From NCBI RefSeq assembly GCF_019803445.1, contig NZ_CP081844.1, positions 1 to 64,000 on the forward strand: 64,000 nt of DNA, in the 5' to 3' direction. The notes below the pieces were generated by a model. It saw only the letters and a list, made by a program, of their open reading frames with translations, was not told the origin of the DNA and searched no databases. Origin of the DNA: Caenibius sp. WL. Lineage in GTDB: Bacteria; Pseudomonadota; Alphaproteobacteria; Sphingomonadales; Sphingomonadaceae. The position numbers and the translations under genes are program-made. Of the stretch, positions 8,461 through 16,708 are shown piece by piece; position 1 is the first letter of the stretch, and each line of letters starts with the position of its first letter.

Positions 8461-8940
8461 TCATTCGGTGAAGACAGGAATCGGCTCTTTCAACAGAATC
8501 GCGATCAGCGGGATCACCCGCCGGGTCGCGGCGCGATACTGCGCATAATAAGGGCTGAGCGCGTCCATATAAGCCCACAGCGCCGCCAGTTCCTCCCCCT
8601 GGGGTTCGCGCCAGCCGGCGGTGTAGGCCTGCGTCGCCACCTGCACCGCCAGTTCGCCATTGGCCGTGAGATTCCGATACCAGGAAGGGTGCACGTCCGC
8701 CCCGCCGAACGAGGCCGCCACCAGCAATTCGCCGCCATAGCTGCCGTACATCAGCGGAGTGACGAAGGCTTGCCCGCTTGTGCGGCCGATGGTGCGCAGC
8801 AAGAGCATGGGATTGAAACGCCGCCCATCGCGCAGCGGCTCCCCCGCCAGCAAATGCCCCTCGCGGCCGCCGGAGCGGAGATAGGCCTGTTTGTGCCCTG
8901 CCAGCGGATGGCTGGCCGCCGCCGCATCCCCCTTCGCCAT
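8461..8940 (-). CDS. Nitroreductase/deazaflavin-dependent oxidoreductase (Ddn-like) family protein
   Basis: 159 residues of the split beta-barrel, flavin-binding Ddn-type family. The signature TIGRTSGQAFVTPLMY lies mid-protein and is followed by FGGADVHPSWYRNLTAN, the characteristic HPxWYxNL motif. Actinobacterial members use F420H2 to reduce quinones and nitro compounds. Proteobacteria generally lack F420, so this member may use FMN or another cofactor; that is inference. No partner gene points to the substrate. It lies upstream of the GST gene on the same strand and may share its transcript. Confidence 0.85.
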   Translation of the reverse strand: MAKGDAAAASHPLAGHKQAYLRSGGREGHLLAGEPLRDGRRFNPMLLLRTIGRTSGQAFVTPLMYGSYGGELLVAASFGGADVHPSWYRNLTANGELAVQVATQAYTAGWREPQGEELAALWAYMDALSPYYAQYRAATRRVIPLIAILLKEPIPVFTE

Positions 8941-9119
8941 GCCTTATCCTCCATCTGCGCCCGTCGTGCCCAAGCGTGGCACACTATCACGGCGGCAGGC
9001 AACGGTTCCTGCGGCGCGCCATGAAAACAGGGCGGTTGTATGGTGGGCTTATAGGAAAGGGGCCTGGTACAATTTCCGCTCAGGCTAGCGGATAAAGTGC
9101 TGGCAAACCGCCGCCGCGA

Positions 9120-9761
9120 TCAGATTTCCGAATCGGCCAGCACGGCGGCGCGCAGTTCGTCGATCCCCATCTTCTTTTCAGAGGAGGTCACGTGGATCAC
9201 GGGAAACGCGGCCGGGTGCTTGCGCGCTTCCTGCGCGGTGGCTTCCACCACTTTGGCCAGTTCGCTCGCCTTGATCTTGTCCGCCTTGGTCAGGACGATG
9301 CGATAGCCGACGGCCGCTTCATCCAGCATCCGCATCATCTCGCGGTCCACGTCCTTGATCCCGTGACGCGAATCGACCAGCAGCAGCGTCCGCTTGAGCG
9401 GAACCCGCCCGCGCAGGAATTCGCGCACCAGAGCGCGCCATTTCTCCACCACTTTGGGCGGCGCCTTGGCAAAGCCGTAGCCAGGCATATCGACGAGGCG
9501 GAACACCGTCGGTTCGCCCACTTCGAAGAAGTTGAGTTCCTGCGTGCGGCCCGGCGTCACCGAAGTGCGCGCAATCGCCCGCCGCCCCGTCAAAGCGTTG
9601 AGCAGCGAGCTTTTGCCGACATTGGACCGCCCGCAAAAGGCGATTTCCGGATGCTCCGGATCGGGCAGGAAATGCAGCGCCGGGGCCGATTTCAGGAATT
9701 CGACCCGCCCTGAAAACAGACGGCCCGCGCGGTCCGCCAGTTCCTGTTCCCGTTCATCCAT
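9120..9761 (-). CDS. engB: Ribosome biogenesis GTPase YsxC/EngB
   Basis: TRAFAC-class GTPase needed for large-subunit assembly. G1 is GRSNVGKSSLLNAL, G2 lies in GRTQELNFF, G3 is DMPGYGFAK, G4 is LTKADK and G5 is in TSSEKK. Length (213) is usual for the family. It is the last gene of the rpmH-rnpA-yidD-yidC-engB block, all on the minus strand, and starts 29 bp after the yidC stop. Confidence 0.96.
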   Translation of the reverse strand: MDEREQELADRAGRLFSGRVEFLKSAPALHFLPDPEHPEIAFCGRSNVGKSSLLNALTGRRAIARTSVTPGRTQELNFFEVGEPTVFRLVDMPGYGFAKAPPKVVEKWRALVREFLRGRVPLKRTLLLVDSRHGIKDVDREMMRMLDEAAVGYRIVLTKADKIKASELAKVVEATAQEARKHPAAFPVIHVTSSEKKMGIDELRAAVLADSEI

Positions 9762-9790
9762 CGCGTATGCCGCGGGCAGCAGGCCGCAGC

Positions 9791-11590
9791 CTACTTGCCC
9801 GCCTCCTTGCTTGCGGCCTTCTCGGCCTTTTCACGCGCGGTCTTCGCCGCCATGTCGGCCTTGTCCCTGGCCGCCTGTTCCTTGAGCTGCGGATGGCGGC
9901 TGTAGAGATAGGTCTGCTGCGCAATGGTCAGCACGTTGGACGTGATCCAGTACAACAGCAGCCCGGCCGCGAACGGGGCCATGACGAACATCATCACCCA
10001 CGGCATCAGCGCGAACATCTGCTGCTGGATCGGGTCCATCGCCGCCGGGTTGAGCCTGAACTGCAGCCACATCGTGACACCGAGCAACAGCGCCAGCGGG
10101 CCGATGGCGAGGAAGCCGGGCACGTCATAAGGCAGCGCGCCGAACAGGTTCAGGATATGCAGCGGATCGGGGGCCGAAAGGTCCTTGATCCACAGCACGA
10201 AGGGCTGATGGCGCATTTCGATCGTCAGGATCAGCACTTTGTAGAGCGCGAAGAAGATCGGAATCTGGATCAGGATCGGCAGGCAGCCCGCCAGCGGATT
10301 GACGCCCTCTTTCTTGTAGAGCGCCATGATTTCCTGCTGCTGCTTGGCCTTGTCGTCCTTGTAGCGTTCCTGCAGCGCTTTCATCTTGGGCTGGATCGCG
10401 CGCATGCCCGCCATGCTGGAGAACTGCTTCTGCGCGATCGGGAACATGATCCCGCGAATGATCACAGTCAGCAGGATGATCGCCACGCCGAAATTGCCGA
10501 CAAGACCGAACAGCTTGTCGAGCAGGAGGAAGATCGGCCGTTCGAACCAGCGGAACCAGCCCCAGTCGATCGCGAGGCCGAAATTGGAAATGCCCTCAGC
10601 CTCGTACCTGTCGAGAACCGCGCTTTCCTTTGCCCCGGCGAAAAGACGGGTGGTGCGGGTGATCTGCTTGCCCGCGGGCACGGTGTCCGGTTGATAGATC
10701 AGGTCGGCGCGGTACAGGCCGTTGCCGAGCGAGCGGAAATCGCTGTCGGGCTTGCCGCGCGCATCGGGCACCAGCGCGGACAGCCAGTAGATATCGGTGA
10801 ACCCGATCCAGTCGGCCCGTCCGCTGGGCGAAATCGTGCCCGTCTTGGCCACGTCCTTGTAGTTGTTGCCAAAGTCCACCGACCCGTCGAACGCGCCGAT
10901 CGGGCCGGAGTGGACGTTCCACGTATCGGCGCTGGCGGTGCGGTCGGTGCGGTTGATCAGCGCGAACGGCTTGGCGATGATCGGCCCCGCGCCGGTGTTG
11001 GCCACAGTCTGCGTGGCGGTAATCAGATAGTCGTCGTCAATGGCGAAGCGGATCGCGAAGGTCTGCCCCTGCCCGTTGGCCCAGCGCAGCGTGACCGGGG
11101 TCTTGGGCGTCAGCACGGTGCCGTCGGCCTGCCACAGCGTGTCGGCGTTGGGCATCTGGCCCGCTGCGCCCGGCGCCCAGCCGAACTGGGCGAAATGCTG
11201 CGCCGGCGTCCGCAGCGGGGAGAACATGCGGACCGGGCCGCTGTCCTTGTCCACCGTCTGCCGGAAATCGTTGAGCGTCAGATCGTCGATCAGCGCGCCA
11301 TGGAGATTGATCGAACCGGTCAGGCTGGGGGCCTGAATCTTGACACGGGCGGGAGATTTGAGATCGGCGGCCAGTTCGCGCTGTTCCACCGCGATATCCC
11401 CGGCATCCTGCAACCCGCCTTCGCGTGTGCGCTTGGCCACGGTCGGGTCTGCCCCCTTGGCGGGCGCGGCGGCCTGTTCGGCAACCGGCTTGTTCCGCTC
11501 CGGGTAAACCCAGTTCATCGCATATTCCCAACCGAGCAACAGCAGCATGGAAAGCGCCACGGCCACGACGATGTTACGCTGGTTGCTCAC
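9791..11590 (-). CDS. yidC: Membrane protein insertase YidC
   Basis: Inserts and folds inner-membrane proteins, alone or with SecYEG. The 599-residue protein is the long Gram-negative form: an N-terminal membrane anchor (about residues 5-24, QRNIVVAVALSMLLLLGW), a large periplasmic beta-sandwich domain (about 55-340) and the conserved C-terminal insertase region with five helices (about 350-570), including the cytoplasmic hairpin rich in Lys and Gln. The highly charged C-terminus ends in Lys/Ala repeats, as often seen in Alphaproteobacteria, where it contacts the ribosome. It lies 56 bp downstream of yidD. Confidence 0.97.
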   Translation of the reverse strand: MSNQRNIVVAVALSMLLLLGWEYAMNWVYPERNKPVAEQAAAPAKGADPTVAKRTREGGLQDAGDIAVEQRELAADLKSPARVKIQAPSLTGSINLHGALIDDLTLNDFRQTVDKDSGPVRMFSPLRTPAQHFAQFGWAPGAAGQMPNADTLWQADGTVLTPKTPVTLRWANGQGQTFAIRFAIDDDYLITATQTVANTGAGPIIAKPFALINRTDRTASADTWNVHSGPIGAFDGSVDFGNNYKDVAKTGTISPSGRADWIGFTDIYWLSALVPDARGKPDSDFRSLGNGLYRADLIYQPDTVPAGKQITRTTRLFAGAKESAVLDRYEAEGISNFGLAIDWGWFRWFERPIFLLLDKLFGLVGNFGVAIILLTVIIRGIMFPIAQKQFSSMAGMRAIQPKMKALQERYKDDKAKQQQEIMALYKKEGVNPLAGCLPILIQIPIFFALYKVLILTIEMRHQPFVLWIKDLSAPDPLHILNLFGALPYDVPGFLAIGPLALLLGVTMWLQFRLNPAAMDPIQQQMFALMPWVMMFVMAPFAAGLLLYWITSNVLTIAQQTYLYSRHPQLKEQAARDKADMAAKTAREKAEKAASKEAGK

Positions 11591-11646
11591 GTGTGATCCC
11601 TGTATCCGTATTCAAAAATGCGCCCGCAGGCGGCCGTTTTCCTGGC

Positions 11647-11856
11647 TCAGGGCACCGGATCGTATCCGTGCCCGCCCCAAGGGTGGCAGCGCAATAGACG
11701 CTTAAGCGCAAGCCATCCACCCTTGATTGCACCGTATTTCGTCAGAGCCTGAATGGCATAGGCGCTGCACGACGGGGCATAGCGGCAGGTGGGCGGCAAA
11801 ATGCGCGACGGGCCAAGCTGCCAGGCCCGCGCGATCAGGATGAAAAGGTGCTTCAT
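11647..11856 (-). CDS. yidD: Membrane protein insertion efficiency factor YidD
   Basis: Small membrane-associated helper of YidC, 69 residues. The invariant [12 protein letters not shown] and the C-terminal [14 protein letters not shown] are both present, with an amphipathic N-terminal helix. It sits between rnpA (12 bp) and yidC (56 bp), its normal place. Confidence 0.95.
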   Translation of the reverse strand: MKHLFILIARAWQLGPSRILPPTCRYAPSCSAYAIQALTKYGAIKGGWLALKRLLRCHPWGGHGYDPVP

Positions 11857-11868
11857 CGCCGGCTGTCC

Positions 11869-12249
11869 CTAGCGCTTGGCAGGCTTGCCGCGCGGGCGGC
11901 GGGGCGGATCGCCCTTGCCTGCGGTCGCGCGCGCCAGCGCCGCGCCCAGTTCATCGCGCAGCAGCGCGAAATCGCGCTCCACCCCGCCATCGCGCCCGAT
12001 CAGGACATGATCGTGATCGGGCAGGCCCTGAGCGGGCAGCATTTCGCGGATCAAGGCGCGAAACCGGCGCTTCATCCGGTTGCGCACCACGGCATTGCCG
12101 ATCTTCTTCGTCACCGTGATGCCGAAGCGCTTGCCGAGGCCGCCGTTGGGCCGGGCCAGCAGGACGAAACCGGGCCGCGCGACGCGCAGCCCCTTGTTGG
12201 CGGCAAGGAAGTCCGCCCGGCGGGTCAGAACGGCGAGATCGGGCTGCAT
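11869..12249 (-). CDS. rnpA: Ribonuclease P protein component
   Basis: Binds the RNase P RNA and assists cleavage of the 5' leader of tRNA precursors. The conserved RNR-type motif NAVVRNRMKRRFR is present near residues 54-66, and the LTRRADFLAANKGLR start is typical. I use the Met at 12249 (126 residues). The open frame continues upstream to 12351, but that extension lacks homology to the family and enters the space after rpmH. The C-terminus is rich in Arg, Lys and Pro. Confidence 0.93.
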   Translation of the reverse strand: MQPDLAVLTRRADFLAANKGLRVARPGFVLLARPNGGLGKRFGITVTKKIGNAVVRNRMKRRFRALIREMLPAQGLPDHDHVLIGRDGGVERDFALLRDELGAALARATAGKGDPPRRPRGKPAKR

Positions 12250-12418
12250 CGAGCGGCGATAGCGCAAAACGGCGCGGCAGGCGATGGGCGGACACCCAGC
12301 CCGAAACGCCGCCAGCCCGCTCCTCCGCCCGGCCGCGGCATGAAACCGCATAGCCGGGTGGAGAAGCGGGCTGGAACCTGCGCGGACCGGGCGAGGCCCG
12401 ATCCGGCCTGGGCCAGAA

Positions 12419-12553
12419 TCAGGCGCTCAGCTTGGCGCGGCCGCGGGCGCGGCGCGCACGCAGGACCTTGCGGCCACCGACAGTCGCCTTGCGCGCACGG
12501 AAACCGTGGCGGCGCTTGCGCACGAGATTGCTGGGCTGGAAAGTGCGCTTCAT
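12419..12553 (-). CDS. rpmH: 50S ribosomal protein L34
   Basis: 44 residues, [18 protein letters not shown]... with the usual Arg/Lys-rich composition. It is the first gene of the block leading to rnpA, yidD, yidC and engB; 169 bp separate it from rnpA. A GAGGG ribosome-binding motif precedes the ATG. Its probable promoter at 12645-12673 lies upstream of a terminator-like hairpin at 12603-12629. Confidence 0.98.
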   Translation of the reverse strand: MKRTFQPSNLVRKRRHGFRARKATVGGRKVLRARRARGRAKLSA

Positions 12554-12602
12554 GATGAAACCCTCGATATATTCCAAATGGCGCCGCTGATGCGGCACGA
12601 AC

Positions 12603-12629
12603 AAAAACGGCCACCCGCAAGTGGCGGCC
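12603..12629 (-). terminator. Intrinsic terminator or rpmH leader attenuator
   Basis: On the minus strand a GC-rich hairpin (GCCAC/GTGGC core with flanking GGCC pairs) is followed by TTTTT. It would end the exported-protein gene that stops at 12648. It also lies between the best rpmH promoter and rpmH itself, so transcripts from that promoter must pass it. Confidence 0.7.
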
Positions 12630-12644
12630 TCTTCATGGAGCGGG

Positions 12645-12673
12645 CGGTTAGTTGAGCCCGGCCTCCAAGTCAA
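12645..12673 (-). promoter_or_regulatory. Putative promoter of rpmH (TTGACT-N17-TAACCG)
   Basis: Minus strand, -35 TTGACT at 12673-12668 and -10 TAACCG at 12650-12645, with 17 bp between. The -35 lies in the last codons of the upstream gene. The same architecture precedes rpmJ. Confidence 0.55.
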
Positions 12674-13409
12674 GATAGGCCAGCACCGCATTGCCGCCAA
12701 AGATCGACGGACGCGACGGGGCGGCCGGTGCCCCCTGCCCCAGCCAGTGGCGCATTTCCGCAGAGCCGAACCAGCGCGCGCTGCCGAAAGGCACGGCATT
12801 GGTCATGGCATAGAATTTGCGGGCCGTGACCGCATCCATGCCCATTTCCTGATAATAAACCAGATACTTGCGGCTTTCAGGCGCGTTCTCGGCGTAGTCG
12901 TTCGCCTGCAATCCGTCTTCATCCACCCAGGAATGAACGGCGAATTCCGCGCCTTCATCCACCAGCCGCTCCGCCCCGGCCAGAAACAGTTCCACCGCGC
13001 CCGAACGGACCGAGCCACCGCGCGGGACGTGAGTCACGAGGCCCGCTGCGCGAATCATCCGGCCAAGCCGCAGATTCGCCCGATCCTCGTATGTGCCGGG
13101 GCATTCGACCAGTTCGAGCCGCGCAATCAGCGGATAGTCCCGCATCATCGCGGCGAACTGGGCGGGGGTGTACTCATCCGTCGCCGCAACCAGTGCCGCG
13201 CTGCGCCCGTCGATCACCCGGAACGGGCCGTAGCGGGCGATACCCGCCGGAATCGGCGCCGGTGCGGAATGGACAAACGGTTGCGCGGCGAACGCCAGAT
13301 CGCTCACGCCCTCCCCGCCAGCGGCGCTTTGCGCCTGCGACGACAAAGGCGCCGCGCCGATGGCGGCCAGAACCAGCAGGAAGGAAAGCGAACGGCGCAT
13401 GCCCGCCAT
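12648..13409 (-). CDS. Exported protein of the COG3904 (ClpP/crotonase-like fold) type
   Basis: 253 residues with a clear signal peptide (residues 1-27, ending SSQAQS). The mature part resembles predicted periplasmic proteins with a ClpP-like fold. A segment RLELVECPG is followed by AANLRLGR-like and [24 protein letters not shown], where the SGA after the glycine-rich stretch corresponds to the position of the ClpP-type nucleophilic Ser, and then by [10 protein letters not shown], whose His is a candidate catalytic His. A serine hydrolase or protease activity is therefore possible but unproven. The C-terminal 60 residues carry YYQEMGMD and [12 protein letters not shown]. It is divergent from yifB. 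Confidence 0.72.
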   Translation of the reverse strand: MAGMRRSLSFLLVLAAIGAAPLSSQAQSAAGGEGVSDLAFAAQPFVHSAPAPIPAGIARYGPFRVIDGRSAALVAATDEYTPAQFAAMMRDYPLIARLELVECPGTYEDRANLRLGRMIRAAGLVTHVPRGGSVRSGAVELFLAGAERLVDEGAEFAVHSWVDEDGLQANDYAENAPESRKYLVYYQEMGMDAVTARKFYAMTNAVPFGSARWFGSAEMRHWLGQGAPAAPSRPSIFGGNAVLAYLDLEAGLN

Positions 13410-13543
13410 CGTGCCCCGCCGCCCCCTATCACTTTCTCAAAAGGTAAGGTTTACGCATCGTTCACCATCATCACCGTTCCGCTCGACAGCGCGGCGCGGG
13501 GCGCTATCCTCAACCGCCTGGGGATGTGGGGGAAAATCAGGCA

Positions 13544-15052
13544 GTGGTGGCACTTATCTCGACCGTGGCCTATCTCGGGCTCGAAGCGCGCGCCGTGGAA
13601 GTGCAGTGCCAGCTTGCCGCGGGTCTGCCGCGATTCGCCATTGTCGGCCTGCCCGACAAGGCGGTGGGCGAAAGCCGGGAACGGGTGCAGGCCGCATTGG
13701 CCGCCATGGGTCTGTCGCTGCCGCCCAAGCGGATCACGATCAACCTTTCCCCCGCCGATCTGCCCAAGGAAGGATCGCATTACGATCTGCCGATCGCGCT
13801 GGCGCTGCTTGCGGCGATGGGCGTGACCGATGCCGAACAGCTTACCGACTGGATCGCGGTGGGCGAACTGGCGCTGGACGGGCGGATCGTCCCTTCCCCC
13901 GGCGTGCTGCTGGCTGCGCTCCACGCCAGCGAGCATGACAAGGGCCTGATCTGCCCCTCCGCGCAGGGGGCCGAAGCCCGCTGGGCCAACGGCATCCCCG
14001 TCTGCGCCGCGCCCGATCTGGTCAGCCTGCTCAATCATCTCAAAGGCACGCAGCGCCTGCCCGAACCGGAGCCCGGCATGGCGGAGACCGCGCCGCTAGG
14101 CCCCGACCTGCGCCAGGTCAAAGGGCAGGAAAGCGCCAAGCGGGCGCTGGAAATCGCGGCGGCGGGCGGGCACAACCTGCTGATGATCGGGCCGCCGGGT
14201 GCGGGCAAGAGCCTGATGGCCGCCTGCCTGCCAGGCATTCTGCCCGCGCTGAGCCCGGCCGAAGCGCTCGAAGTGTCGATGATCGCCTCTGTCGCCGGAA
14301 CGCTGGAAGGCGGGCGAATCAGCCGCAGCCGCCCGTTCCGCGCACCGCATCATTCGGCTTCCATGGCCGCGCTGACCGGCGGCGGGCTGCGCGTGCGCCC
14401 GGGCGAAGTGTCCATGGCGCATCTCGGCGTGCTGTTTCTGGACGAACTGCCCGAATTCCAGCGCGCCGTGCTCGATTCGCTGCGCCAGCCGCTCGAAAGC
14501 GGCAAAGTCGATGTCGCGCGCGCCAATGCCCACGTATCCTATCCCGCGCGGGTGCAACTGGTGGCCGCGATGAACCCATGCCGCTGCGGCCATCTGGGCG
14601 ATCCGGCCTTGGCCTGCAGCCGCGCGCCGCGCTGCGCCGCCGATTACCAGTCCAAAGTGTCCGGTCCGCTGCTCGACCGGATCGATCTCCATGTCGAAGT
14701 CGATCCGGTAAGCGCGATGGACCTCGCTCTGCCCGCCCCGCGCGAAGGCTCCGCCGAAATCGCCGCGCGGGTGGCCGCGGCCCGCGCGATCCAGACCGCA
14801 CGCCTTGAAGGCAGCACGATGCGCACCAATGCCGAACTCGACGGAGATATGCTGAGCGAGCACGCAACGCCCGATGCCGATGGGCAGACGCTGCTGATGC
14901 AGGCGGCCGAAGCCATGCGGCTGTCGGCGCGTGGCTATACCCGCATGCTGCGCGTGGCGCGGACCATTGCCGATCTTGCCGGGGCCGGGCAGATCGGCCG
15001 CATCCATGTGGCCGAAGCGTTGAGCTACCGGCGGCAACCGCCCCGCGCCTGA
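13544..15052 (+). CDS. YifB-family Mg-chelatase-like AAA+ ATPase
   Basis: 502 residues. An N-terminal ChlI-type domain (about 1-160) is followed by an AAA+ module with Walker A IGPPGAGKS near residues 215-223, the Walker B region LGVLFLDELPEF and a C-terminal lid. It is the ComM/YifB family; ComM is a hexameric helicase that promotes branch migration during natural transformation in other bacteria. I start at GTG 13544, which gives the standard MVALISTVAYLG and has GGGGGA 10 bp upstream; a GTG at 13526 is also in frame. A hairpin with a short T run directly follows the stop. Confidence 0.92.
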   Translation: MVALISTVAYLGLEARAVEVQCQLAAGLPRFAIVGLPDKAVGESRERVQAALAAMGLSLPPKRITINLSPADLPKEGSHYDLPIALALLAAMGVTDAEQLTDWIAVGELALDGRIVPSPGVLLAALHASEHDKGLICPSAQGAEARWANGIPVCAAPDLVSLLNHLKGTQRLPEPEPGMAETAPLGPDLRQVKGQESAKRALEIAAAGGHNLLMIGPPGAGKSLMAACLPGILPALSPAEALEVSMIASVAGTLEGGRISRSRPFRAPHHSASMAALTGGGLRVRPGEVSMAHLGVLFLDELPEFQRAVLDSLRQPLESGKVDVARANAHVSYPARVQLVAAMNPCRCGHLGDPALACSRAPRCAADYQSKVSGPLLDRIDLHVEVDPVSAMDLALPAPREGSAEIAARVAAARAIQTARLEGSTMRTNAELDGDMLSEHATPDADGQTLLMQAAEAMRLSARGYTRMLRVARTIADLAGAGQIGRIHVAEALSYRRQPPRA

Positions 15053-15054
15053 CT

Positions 15055-15079
15055 CTGCGCGGCCAACAGGCGCAGTTTT
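15055..15079 (+). terminator. Intrinsic terminator after yifB
   Basis: CTGCGC (15055-15060) and GCGCAG (15070-15075) form a hairpin with a 9-nt loop, followed by TTTT. It separates yifB from the convergent HAD gene. Confidence 0.65.
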
Positions 15080-15702
15080 CAGCTCAGCAGGCCGCGTTCG
15101 CGCAGATCCGCCTCCAGCGCGGCGGCGCCGGTAAAGTGATGCACCTGCCAGCCCAGCACACTGGCCGCATCGATATTGGCGCGGTTGTCGTCGATGAACA
15201 GCATGGCCCTCGCGGGATAGCCGAAGCGATGTTCGGCCAGGCGGTAGATCGCCGGATCGGGCTTGGCGATCCGTTCCACCCCTGAGACAACAATATCGCG
15301 GAATTGGTCGAACAGCGGCTGACGCGCGCGATATTCGGCCCAGAACGGCGCTGCGAAATTGGTGATCGCGAACAACGGCACGCCCCGCCCGGCAAGCCGT
15401 TCGAGCAAAGCGGGCGTGCCCGGCACCATCCCCGGTATCGTTTCGCCGAAGCGCGTGGCGTATGCACGAATCGCCGCCGCGTGATCGGGAAATTCGGCGA
15501 TCCGCTGCGCCACCATGTCGGCCAGATCGCGGCCCGCGTCATGTTGTGCGTGCCAGTTCTCACTCACCACATGGGCATGGACCCAATCGGCTTCACATTC
15601 ATCGGCATAGAGCTTGCGCAGCAGCAGGCGCATATCCCATTCGATCAGAACCTTGCCGATATCGAAGACGACGGCTGCGACGCGCCCGCGCACGGCTGTC
15701 AT
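15079..15702 (-). CDS. HAD-family hydrolase
   Basis: 207 residues of the haloacid dehalogenase superfamily, subfamily IA. Motif I is VVFDIGKVLIEW, with the nucleophile Asp and Gly in the second position as in FDxGxV members. Motif II is FAITNF, motif III is the Lys in ERIAKPDPAIY and motif IV is MLFIDDNRANIDAA. A cap domain fills the space after motif I. It is probably a phosphatase or a haloacid-dehalogenase-like enzyme; the missing second Asp of DxD does not decide this. It is convergent with yifB and downstream of a membrane-anchored unknown gene. Confidence 0.9.
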   Translation of the reverse strand: MTAVRGRVAAVVFDIGKVLIEWDMRLLLRKLYADECEADWVHAHVVSENWHAQHDAGRDLADMVAQRIAEFPDHAAAIRAYATRFGETIPGMVPGTPALLERLAGRGVPLFAITNFAAPFWAEYRARQPLFDQFRDIVVSGVERIAKPDPAIYRLAEHRFGYPARAMLFIDDNRANIDAASVLGWQVHHFTGAAALEADLRERGLLS

Positions 15703-15729
15703 CCGGCACGGCGGTGCATCGGCGCAGCC

Positions 15730-16302
15730 TCAGCCCTGCTGCCAGGCGATGAATCTGTTGCCCGCGACATGATTGCGCCCCGCCGCCATATCCGGCAGAA
15801 TTTCCAGCACGCATTTGCCGTTCATCCCGCCCATTGACACACCGGCCTTGAGCACGGTGACAGTGCCCGGCGCAAGATCGAGATCGAGCGCGACGGCGGA
15901 ACCTTTCCCGCCCTTGGCGAGCTGCGCGGTCACGTGATGGCGGCCCGGTGCGAGATCGGCGAACAGCACCCGGCCCGATTTGAACTGCCCAGCGTGGGTA
16001 TCGTCGATCGTGATATCCATGCCCTGCATGCTGGCGACGAAGCCGTGCCGGGCGATATAGAGGCGCGCCTTGTCAGCCGGGGCCTGCATCGCCAGCCCAT
16101 CGGCCGCCGCCGCGCTGTCCAGCACGGTTTCCTTCCTGTTTCCCGAAAGGAAGAAGACAATCAACGCAACGACCGCGAGAAGACCCAGCAGCGCAACCGG
16201 CCACGGCGCATGGCGGCCGATCGTCAGGCCGATCCACAGGCAGACCAGGAAAATGACGGCGTAAAGGACGATCTTGAGCGGCGAAGTATTGGAATTTCCC
16301 AT
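15730..16302 (-). CDS. Membrane-anchored protein of unknown function
   Basis: 190 residues from the Met at 16302. Two hydrophobic segments (about residues 8-28 and 32-51, LKIVLYAVIFLVCLWIGLT and VALLGLLAVVALIVFFL) lie at the N-terminus. A soluble part with a beta-rich pattern follows (RLYIARHGFVASMQGMDITIDD, SGRVLFADLAPGRHHV), resembling small DUF2846/PEGA-like domains that display a short beta-sandwich. GGGG five bases before the second of two consecutive ATG codons decides the start. It is a neighbour of the HAD gene (27 bp) and is probably transcribed with it. No function can be assigned. Confidence 0.7.
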   Translation of the reverse strand: MGNSNTSPLKIVLYAVIFLVCLWIGLTIGRHAPWPVALLGLLAVVALIVFFLSGNRKETVLDSAAAADGLAMQAPADKARLYIARHGFVASMQGMDITIDDTHAGQFKSGRVLFADLAPGRHHVTAQLAKGGKGSAVALDLDLAPGTVTVLKAGVSMGGMNGKCVLEILPDMAAGRNHVAGNRFIAWQQG

Positions 16303-16437
16303 CATTTCCCCCTTTGCCGGGAATCCGGCCCAATCGATTGAGCGCAAGCAACGCCCGAAAAGAAGATTGTTCCAGCAATTGAGAATTTAATGTCGCGAAG
16401 CAAGATCTATGCGGCGAATGCCTGCGCCGGACGCACG

Positions 16438-16465
16438 AAAAACGGCCAGTGGAAACCACTGGCCG
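16438..16465 (-). terminator. Strong intrinsic terminator of rpmJ
   Basis: On the minus strand a perfect 10-bp stem (CGGCCAGTGG and its complement) with a 3-nt loop is followed by TTTTT. It lies about 30 bp after the rpmJ stop. Confidence 0.9.
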
Positions 16466-16495
16466 CTTGTCCTACCGCAATCGGCGGAGGGCTGG

Positions 16496-16621
16496 TTAGC
16501 CCTGACGCGCCTTGAAGCGGCGGTTGGTCTTGTTGATCACATAAGTGCGGCCACGACGACGGATCACGCGATTGTCACGGTGGCGGCCCTTGAGCGACTT
16601 GAGGCTGTTGCGAATCTTCAT
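16496..16621 (-). CDS. rpmJ: 50S ribosomal protein L36
   Basis: 41 residues, [20 protein letters not shown]..., the C-minus (zinc-free) long form of L36: the four zinc-binding Cys/His residues of the 38-residue form are absent. It forms a single-gene transcript with its own promoter (16680-16708) and terminator (16438-16465). Confidence 0.97.
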   Translation of the reverse strand: MKIRNSLKSLKGRHRDNRVIRRRGRTYVINKTNRRFKARQG

Positions 16622-16679
16622 GTCTAGTCTCGTCTGGCGGGCGTCGAACGATTCCACGGCCGCGGAAATTGAAGCCGCG

Positions 16680-16708
16680 CCGTTAAGGGCCACGGGCGCG
16701 GAAGTCAA
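16680..16708 (-). promoter_or_regulatory. Putative promoter of rpmJ (TTGACT-N17-TAACGG)
   Basis: Minus strand, -35 TTGACT at 16708-16703 and -10 TAACGG at 16685-16680, spacer 17 bp. The -35 overlaps the galE 3' end. The pattern is nearly the same as upstream of rpmH. Confidence 0.6.

Noticed and set aside
9767-11596. Plus-strand frame of 609 codons
   Set aside because: Fully antisense to yidC, with low-complexity Arg/His/Gly sequence and no domain.
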